19,683 bases of DNA from Euryarchaeota archaeon UBA346 (GTDB lineage: Archaea; Thermoplasmatota; E2; DHVEG-1), in NCBI GenBank assembly GCA_002496355.1, contig DAJP01000038.1, positions 1,685 through 21,367 on the forward strand, written 5' to 3'. The notes beneath the pieces were generated by a model, which ran no database searches, was not told the origin of the DNA, and was given only the letters and a program-made list of their open reading frames with translations. The position numbers and the translations under genes were made by a program. Below are positions 15,028 to 19,683 of this stretch, in pieces. The stretch's first letter is position 1. The number at the start of each line of letters is the position of its first letter.

Positions 15028-16311
15028 ATGGTCATAGACCCATCAACTACGAAATACTTGATTAAGGCTAAAATTAAAGCAGATGGAATCATCGAGAAAT
15101 CCGATGTTGTCGGAGCAATCTTTGGTCAAACCGAAGGGCTCCTTGGTGATGAACTGGACCTCCGAGAGTTGCAACGATCCGCTCGGGTCGGGCGTATCGA
15201 GGTGGAACTTGATTCGAAGAACGGGAAAAGCGACGGTGTACTCACGCTCCCAACATCGTTAGACAAGGTAGAGACTGTTATTCTAGCAGCAGCGTTTGAA
15301 AGCATCGATCGAGTCGGACCCTGCAAGGCGACCATCCATGTCGAGGAAGTCGAAGACGTGCGTGTCTCGCGAAGGAAACAGGTCATTGAACGTGCGAAGG
15401 TCCTGCTTAATGAGGTCATGGAGAGAAGTAAGACCGATAGTGAAAGCATCGCGGAGAACGTCAGACAAGCAGTCCAGGTCGAGGAGATCACCAGCTACGG
15501 TCATGATCATTGTCCGGCTGGCCCCAACATCAATGATAGTGATGCGATTGTGATTGTCGAAGGCAGACGCGATGTGCTGAACTTATTGAAATACGGGATC
15601 AAAAATGTCATCGCGGTTGGTGGAACGAATGTCCCACGGACCGTTATCGATCTTTCAAAAGAAAAAATCACCACTGTTTTTGTCGATGGAGATCGCGGTG
15701 GGGAACTGATCCTGCGGGAGCTTCTGCAGGTCGCTGATGTTGATTTCATTGCACGTGCACCACAGACAAGGGAAGTCGAAGAGATCCCACAGAAACTTAT
15801 TATGAAATCCTTGAAGAACAAGATCCCCCGGGAGCAGTACATGGATATGTACAACATCAAGATCGAGGGAAAGAACGGTGAGGACAAACGTCAAGATAAC
15901 GGTGAGAAACAACCTCAGAAGATGAAAAAGGAGTTCTTCTCAAAGAAAAAGGAACAACAACAGATCCACAAAGAGGAAGACAGCACCCCTGAGGCTGTGG
16001 AAGAGCCAGTGATCACAACTGAGAAGCAGAAGAATTACGAAACGATCTTGAATGAGATTTCTGGGTCCTTAAAGGCAGTGCTGCTTGATGAGAACGGTAA
16101 AGAGATTCGCACCATCCCGGTCCGTGAGCTCACCGATGAGATCAAGAAAGGTGATAATGTCTCAGCGATTGTCTTTGATGGAATCGTGACACAACGCTTG
16201 TTGGACATCGCCAACAACAAGAACGTCAAGGAAATCGTTGGTATCAAACTCGGTAATGTCGTCAAAATGCCTAAAGCAGTCAAAGTGTTGACAAAAAACG
16301 ATTTTCAATAA
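15028..16311 (+). CDS. dnaG: Archaeal DnaG-like primase (exosome-associated)
   Basis: A 427-residue protein of the archaeal DnaG family. The N-terminal archaeal-specific region begins PSTTKYLIKAKIKADGIIEK and continues with DVVGAIFGQTEGLLGDELDL. It is followed by a Toprim domain from about 172: IVIVEGRRDVLNLLKYGI with catalytic Glu178, then VFVDGDRGGEL with Asp220 and Asp222. A charged, low-complexity Lys/Glu/Gln linker (about 280-335) joins a C-terminal domain (YETILNEISGSLKAVLLDENG, onwards). In archaea this protein is found in the RNA exosome, where it supports poly(A)-tail binding, and has primase activity in some species. The ATG is fixed by GAGGTGA at 15015-15021. The linker is more hydrophilic than average, but the full length is normal for the family. 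Confidence 0.95.
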   Translation: MVIDPSTTKYLIKAKIKADGIIEKSDVVGAIFGQTEGLLGDELDLRELQRSARVGRIEVELDSKNGKSDGVLTLPTSLDKVETVILAAAFESIDRVGPCKATIHVEEVEDVRVSRRKQVIERAKVLLNEVMERSKTDSESIAENVRQAVQVEEITSYGHDHCPAGPNINDSDAIVIVEGRRDVLNLLKYGIKNVIAVGGTNVPRTVIDLSKEKITTVFVDGDRGGELILRELLQVADVDFIARAPQTREVEEIPQKLIMKSLKNKIPREQYMDMYNIKIEGKNGEDKRQDNGEKQPQKMKKEFFSKKKEQQQIHKEEDSTPEAVEEPVITTEKQKNYETILNEISGSLKAVLLDENGKEIRTIPVRELTDEIKKGDNVSAIVFDGIVTQRLLDIANNKNVKEIVGIKLGNVVKMPKAVKVLTKNDFQ

Positions 16312-16392
16312 TTTTATCTCATTCATAGGACATTTACAATCGTGTGTGTGACAAGCATGTACAGATGGGTCTGCGTAGAAAAAATATAAAAG

Positions 16393-16401
16393 TCTTTATA
16401 G
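16393..16401 (+). promoter_or_regulatory. TATA-like box before the UPF0058 gene
   Basis: TCTTTATAG is centred about 33 bases before the ATG at 16431. A second AT-rich run, AAAATATAAA (16381-16390), could be used instead. The upstream in-frame ATG at 16344 would lie before both boxes, which is one reason to reject it. Confidence 0.4.
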
Positions 16402-16430
16402 TATTCTTGGCAAGGGAAAGGGCAAAGACA

Positions 16431-16733
16431 ATGCAGAAAGACGAACTTATTCAACTCCACACGTTTTTATATCAGATCCGAAGTCAGCTGGGACAGATCT
16501 GTGAACATAATGGATGCGACCACAGCTGCTATGAGAAACTCGAGATCACACCCTATCAGATCCACAAATCAAAACGAGAACACAAGCTCGCGGTGTTCAC
16601 TCTGAGCAAAGACATCGCAGGGATCCTCTCAGACAACAACGGAGACCCTGGACTGGAGAAGATAGCGAACCGACTTGACCAGATGGCGATCCGGTTCATG
16701 ACCGAAAAAGAAAAAACGACACACCGGTCATAA
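16431..16733 (+). CDS. UPF0058 family protein
   Basis: A 100-residue protein opening with MQKDELIQLHTFLYQIRSQL, the typical start of the archaeal UPF0058 family. The family is small, helical and of unknown function. Cys-rich and His-rich positions (EHNGCDHSC) and a basic KSKREHKLAVF segment follow. An in-frame ATG at 16344 adds 29 residues (CDKHVQMGLRRKNIK and on) with no family resemblance and no promoter support, so 16431 is chosen. The stop overlaps the stop of the convergent acetyltransferase gene by six bases. It lies about 120 bases after dnaG with its own TATA-like boxes, so it need not be part of the dnaG transcript. Confidence 0.8.
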   Translation: MQKDELIQLHTFLYQIRSQLGQICEHNGCDHSCYEKLEITPYQIHKSKREHKLAVFTLSKDIAGILSDNNGDPGLEKIANRLDQMAIRFMTEKEKTTHRS

Positions 16734-17159
16734 TTCCTTACCCATGCTGTACGCGTTCTCCCCATTTTGATAAAACTTCTGTAACGTTGCTTGTAGCAGA
16801 AACCCTCTTTTTTTATAAAACCGCAGTGCATTTTTGTTCGATGTGCGAACCTCAAGTTCCACCTTAGTGATCTGCTGGTTTTTCATTTCTTTTATGAACT
16901 GTGTAAGTAACGCGGAGCCGATCCCTTTTTTTCTAAACGAATCTTCTACGGCAATCATCAGGATACGTGCGATGTTTGGTGTCGTCTTTATACCAATCAG
17001 AAACCCGATGATCGTCTTATTTTGTAACGCAACGAGGAACCCCTCCGGGCATGACTCGTAGAATTGATTGAAGATGGAAGGATTGTACCGTTCTGGCAAT
17101 GTGTCAAACGCTAAGGTGATCACTGGGAAAATATCGTTTGGTTCTACGCGTCGGATCAT
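16728..17159 (-). CDS. GNAT-family N-acetyltransferase (RimI-like)
   Basis: A 143-residue GNAT acetyltransferase. The N-terminal IRRVEPNDIFPVI is followed by ARILMIAVEDSFRKKGIGSALL. RKKGIG is the acetyl-CoA pyrophosphate-binding R/Q-x-x-G-x-G/A loop. The closing block is VELEVRTSNKNALRFYKKRGF, which is strongly RimI-like. It probably acetylates protein N-termini (archaeal Ard1/RimI group) or a small amine; the target is unknown. ATG 17159 is preferred over GTG 17165 since a TATA-like box ATTTATAG (17194 to 17187) would start transcription just before it, making the message almost leaderless. It overlaps the UPF0058 stop by six bases at its 3' end and is divergent from the Thi4-type gene. Confidence 0.85.
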   Translation of the reverse strand: MIRRVEPNDIFPVITLAFDTLPERYNPSIFNQFYESCPEGFLVALQNKTIIGFLIGIKTTPNIARILMIAVEDSFRKKGIGSALLTQFIKEMKNQQITKVELEVRTSNKNALRFYKKRGFLLQATLQKFYQNGENAYSMGKEL

Positions 17160-17186
17160 CAACACGACCCGGAAACATCCCGAAGA

Positions 17187-17214
17187 CTATAAATCGTTAG
17201 CGGTATGTTTAAGA
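17187..17214. promoter_or_regulatory. Divergent TATA boxes for the acetyltransferase and Thi4-type genes
   Basis: ATTTATAG read on the minus strand (17194 to 17187) is centred about 31 bases before the acetyltransferase ATG. On the plus strand ATGTTTAAGA (17205-17214) is centred about 35 bases before the GTG at 17244 and favours that start for the Thi4-type gene. The two promoters lie within 30 bases of each other. Confidence 0.4.
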
Positions 17215-17243
17215 ATCGTGGGAAAATATGGGTCGGTACCGAG

Positions 17244-18026
17244 GTGTTTCATATCAGTATCGATGATGTCACTGTCACACGCATAATCTTTGAACGGTTC
17301 TCAAAAGAGTTCAGTCAGAGCCTTGAGGTGGATGTCGCTATCGCGGGAGCAGGCCCTGCAGGCTTGACTGCTGCACGTTACTTAGCTAACGCTGGGAAGA
17401 AGACCATCCTGTTCGAACGGAAACTCTCTGTTGGTGGAGGCATGTGGGGTGGGGGTATGACGTTCCCTGTGATTGTCGTACAGAAAGAATCAAAACGCAT
17501 TCTCGAAGAAGTCGGTGTCCGTTTAAAAGATGAGGGCAAGGGATACTATAGCGCTGATTCTATCGAGGTGACCACGAAGCTGTGTTCTGCGGCCATCGAT
17601 GCCGGCGTACGGATCTTCAATGCGATCTCTGTGGAGGATGTACTGCTAGATAAGATGAAAGTCAACGGGTTTGTCATCAACTGGAGTGCAGTGGAGATCG
17701 CTGGGCTGCATGTGGATCCTTTGTCGATTCGAGCCCGGTACTGCATTGATGCCACGGGTCATGCGGCCGAGGTCTGTCATATTGTCCGACGCAAGGTCGG
17801 TGCGCTCAACACCCCCAGCGGAGACCTTGAGAAAGAACGATCCATGTGCGCGGAGATCGGGGAACGCACCGTGGTCGAGAACACAAAGGAAGTCTACCCG
17901 GGTCTATTTATCGCCGGTATGGGTGCGAACGCAGTGTATGGTGCACCACGGATGGGACCGATTTTTGGTGGCATGCTTCTCTCTGGGGAAAAAGTCGCAA
18001 AACTCATCCTTCAGAAACTCAAATAA
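17244..18026 (+). CDS. thi4: Thi4-type thiazole synthase / ribose-1,5-bisphosphate isomerase family FAD/NAD-binding protein
   Basis: A protein of 260 residues from GTG 17244 (273 from ATG 17205; residue numbers here use the longer form). The homologous region starts at IDDVTVTRIIF. The dinucleotide loop is AIAGAGPAGLTAARYL, then the acidic FERK and VGGGMWGGGMTFP follow. Near the active site, NWSAVEIAGLHVDPL has His169 where yeast Thi4 has its sulfur-donating Cys205, the feature of archaeal enzymes that use free sulfide rather than their own Cys. It ends with VYPGLFIAGMGANAVYGAPRMGPIFGGMLLSG. IDATGHAAEV has Ala where DATGHDAEV is usual. Archaeal homologues make the thiamine thiazole or, in some lineages, were described as ribose-1,5-bisphosphate isomerase; thiazole synthesis is more likely here. 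The start is uncertain. Confidence 0.88.
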   Translation: MFHISIDDVTVTRIIFERFSKEFSQSLEVDVAIAGAGPAGLTAARYLANAGKKTILFERKLSVGGGMWGGGMTFPVIVVQKESKRILEEVGVRLKDEGKGYYSADSIEVTTKLCSAAIDAGVRIFNAISVEDVLLDKMKVNGFVINWSAVEIAGLHVDPLSIRARYCIDATGHAAEVCHIVRRKVGALNTPSGDLEKERSMCAEIGERTVVENTKEVYPGLFIAGMGANAVYGAPRMGPIFGGMLLSGEKVAKLILQKLK

Positions 18027-18150
18027 CCGCGTCCCATAAGGAGGAAAGTGAGGCGTTTTTCCTATTAGAAGACACCTAAGAAAATGATAGCTAAAATATG
18101 TCATCGTGGTATTATAAAAATTTTATTGCAAAAGAATTAAAATGATTATT

Positions 18151-18192
18151 GTATATATCTTCTTATATCAAATATCGTAAAAGTCGGGAGGT
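18151..18192 (+). promoter_or_regulatory. TATA box and strong ribosome binding site of the pilin-like gene
   Basis: GTATATATC (18151-18159) predicts a transcript start near 18181. GGGAGGT (18186-18192), eight bases before the ATG at 18201, is the strongest ribosome binding site in the window, suggesting high expression. Confidence 0.55.
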
Positions 18193-18200
18193 AAAAAAAG

Positions 18201-18671
18201 ATGTATAAACAGAATTTTAGGAAGAACGAAAGTGGGGATGTCTTAGGCATCCCGATGTATCTGATCGTAATCATGATTGTTGCAGTCGCGGTGATTGCAT
18301 CAGTCATCTTTATGATCCCGAAGGCAACCAGAACTATGAACGTACAGGTGACCTCAAACGCACTCATCGCAGAAAGCCCTGGAACCGATGGTGGTGGGAA
18401 GTTCACATTTTCGAAGACCTACACCGTCTGGGTCAAAGTCTTCACCAGTGATGAACGGGCAGACCCGATTAGCGAAGCGACTGTGACATTGGTGGGAGCT
18501 GGGGATGCAGGTCAAGGTAAAACCCTTGATAACGGCTCAGCAAAGATCACCGGGCTCAAACCAATTCTTGATGCGAACATCAACGAAGCATATATGGTGC
18601 TGACCGTGAAGGCGAATGGTTATGCGGATTTTAGTGACACCAAAGCAGTCAGCGTCATACGACTGAGTTAG
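18201..18671 (+). CDS. Pilin-like membrane-anchored protein with extracellular beta domain
   Basis: A 156-residue protein with a charged N-terminus (MYKQNFRKNESGD), one long hydrophobic helix (about 15-40, IPMYLIVIMIVAVAVIASVIFMI) and an outside domain. The domain is beta-rich (KFTFSKTYTVWVKVFTSDE, ATVTLVGAGDAGQGKTLDNG, AYMVLTVKANGYADFS) and resembles an Ig-like or carboxypeptidase-regulatory-like fold. The order of short basic leader, helix and beta domain is that of archaeal type IV pilin-like proteins. I see no certain prepilin peptidase site; a simple N-terminal anchor is the alternative. It has its own TATA box and GGGAGGT. The next gene, a coiled-coil two-helix membrane protein, lies 86 bases downstream in the same direction and may be a partner. 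No pilus ATPase or TadC-like gene is present. Confidence 0.6.
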   Translation: MYKQNFRKNESGDVLGIPMYLIVIMIVAVAVIASVIFMIPKATRTMNVQVTSNALIAESPGTDGGGKFTFSKTYTVWVKVFTSDERADPISEATVTLVGAGDAGQGKTLDNGSAKITGLKPILDANINEAYMVLTVKANGYADFSDTKAVSVIRLS

Positions 18672-18757
18672 AGGGTTGCATCGTTGTCTGATGCGCTGAA
18701 AAAAACTGTTGATTAAAAGATAGGTCATCATCTATGAGGTAGTGGGGGGAACACAAC

Positions 18758-19510
18758 ATGTTAGTGAGGAAAAGAAAGGAGAAGGAATCGAAGAAGAAAC
18801 GAATTAACGAACGAGCTGACTCTGAGGAGAATCTGCAGTCGGTACGAAGCTGGATACGCAAGATTGAACAGTCGACCTCCAGTGTGAGTTCTCGGTTGTC
18901 CGCTGTCGAAAAACGCTTATCTGGTCAGATGTCTGAGACCACTGGTGGAAAGACCATCGGGATCGAAGGACCAATAGGGACCTTGTTCGTCCATATCAAA
19001 AAGAAGGATACACCAGAAATCGCACGCGTCCTTGATAGCGAGCTAACATTCCTGCATAACGAACTGGTAAAACAACAACAGGAAACAAATGCCCTGAAGG
19101 AACAACTCGAGGAACTTGAGAAGACACATCTAACCATGACCACAGAGTTGCAAGGAATGCAGAACGCGGTGGCTGAATTGAACACAACCATGGACTCACA
19201 GAGAAACAAACAAGTACGACAGGAACCATTCGTGATGCATCTAGGGTCCCTCGAAGTCCCCGTTGAATTCACCGGCATCATCGGAGGCCTCCTTGCGTTC
19301 CTCATCGCGATCCTAGTCCTGATCGGTCAGAAAGAAGTCCTGCTCTCACCCTGGTTCCTCATCCCGGTCGGATTTCTTCTCATAGGATTCGCCTTAATTA
19401 AAATGGTCAAGAACCGGTCGCACAGATCCCTTCATCCCTTTCTCTCACTACCCATAGATGACCCATCAGCACAACCTGACCTACCCTCTTTTGAGAAAAA
19501 AGAAGGATAA
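18758..19510 (+). CDS. Coiled-coil protein with two C-terminal transmembrane helices
   Basis: A 250-residue protein of no family I recognise. The highly basic N-terminus (MLVRKRKEKESKKKR) leads into heptad-rich stretches (about 25-57 and 92-145; LKEQLEELEKTHLTMTTEL in the second) typical of parallel coiled coils. A glycine-rich segment between them (TGGKTIGIEGPIGTLF) may be a hinge. Two hydrophobic helices follow, about 172-190 and 197-216, and a short polar tail ends ...PSFEKKEG. With a short loop between the helices both ends face the same side, probably the cytoplasm, so the coiled coil would be inside. GGGGGGA (18744-18750), seven bases upstream, fits the ATG at 18758. It follows the pilin-like gene, so a structural or scaffold role next to a surface structure is a guess from position. 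The stop is followed at once by homopolymer sequence. Confidence 0.7.
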   Translation: MLVRKRKEKESKKKRINERADSEENLQSVRSWIRKIEQSTSSVSSRLSAVEKRLSGQMSETTGGKTIGIEGPIGTLFVHIKKKDTPEIARVLDSELTFLHNELVKQQQETNALKEQLEELEKTHLTMTTELQGMQNAVAELNTTMDSQRNKQVRQEPFVMHLGSLEVPVEFTGIIGGLLAFLIAILVLIGQKEVLLSPWFLIPVGFLLIGFALIKMVKNRSHRSLHPFLSLPIDDPSAQPDLPSFEKKEG

Positions 19511-19518
19511 AAAAATCC

Positions 19519-19683
<165 letters not shown>

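Noticed and set aside
16344..16430. 29-residue N-terminal extension of the UPF0058 protein
   Set aside because: UPF0058 proteins begin at the MQKDELIQLHTFL segment, and the TATA-like boxes lie inside the proposed extension.
18678..18694. Small hairpin GCATC-loop-GATGC after the pilin-like gene as a terminator
   Set aside because: The stem has only five pairs and is followed by A's, not T's, so it is weak evidence for termination.

Overview
The window is archaeal, most likely euryarchaeal in the broad sense. It encodes an archaeal aIF-1A, a RIO1 kinase, a Dim2/Pno1-like KH protein, an archaeal DnaG, a thiazole-synthase homologue of the Thi4/R15P-isomerase type, a UPF0058 protein and a thiolase-fold/DUF35 pair. 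Many genes have TATA-like boxes about 25-30 bases before the start codon, as expected for leaderless or short-leader archaeal promoters; others have clear GGAGG-type ribosome binding sites. The Thi4 sequence and the secreted C25-like protease would fit a Thermoplasmatota-related lineage, but that placement is inference and cannot be proved here. The right end dissolves into long A and T runs, so the window probably runs into a contig end there.

Layout. 1-1065: 3' part of a secreted beta-helix (NosD-like) protein. 1149-3071: two-gene operon of a thiolase-fold enzyme that lacks the usual cysteines plus its DUF35 zinc-ribbon/OB-fold partner, preceded by a leader hairpin that covers the ribosome binding site. 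3116-3466 (-): a receiver domain with Asn in place of the phosphoacceptor Asp. 3532-5773: operon-like run of HD-domain protein, aIF-1A, RIO1 kinase and KH-domain protein, a translation-initiation and small-subunit-maturation cluster. 5851-8005: an MCM-like AAA+ ATPase with a RadA-like helix-hairpin-helix N-terminus, then NAD synthetase. 8012-10612 (-): large secreted C25-like (gingipain/caspase-fold) protein with beta-sandwich insertions. 10726-13763 (-): metG-purC operon.

13936-14322: a 36-residue zinc-ribbon microprotein and an HNH-like treble-clef protein, four bases apart. 14351-14659 (-): DUF488 protein. 14660-15027: AT-rich intergenic region with the promoters for DnaG (15028-16311). 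16431-16733: UPF0058. 16728-17159 (-): GNAT acetyltransferase. 17244-18026: Thi4-type protein. 18201-19510: a pilin-like membrane protein and a coiled-coil two-helix membrane protein. 19511-19683: homopolymer tail.

Most of the window is ordinary archaeal housekeeping. The parts that deserve a second look are the cysteine-less thiolase/DUF35 pair (possible aldolase-type chemistry), the helix-hairpin-helix/MCM-like ATPase, the C25 protease with repeats inserted between its presumed catalytic His and Cys, the small zinc protein pair, and the tRNA T-arm-like palindrome at the end of nadE. I saw no CRISPR array, no transposase, no rRNA and no complete tRNA.
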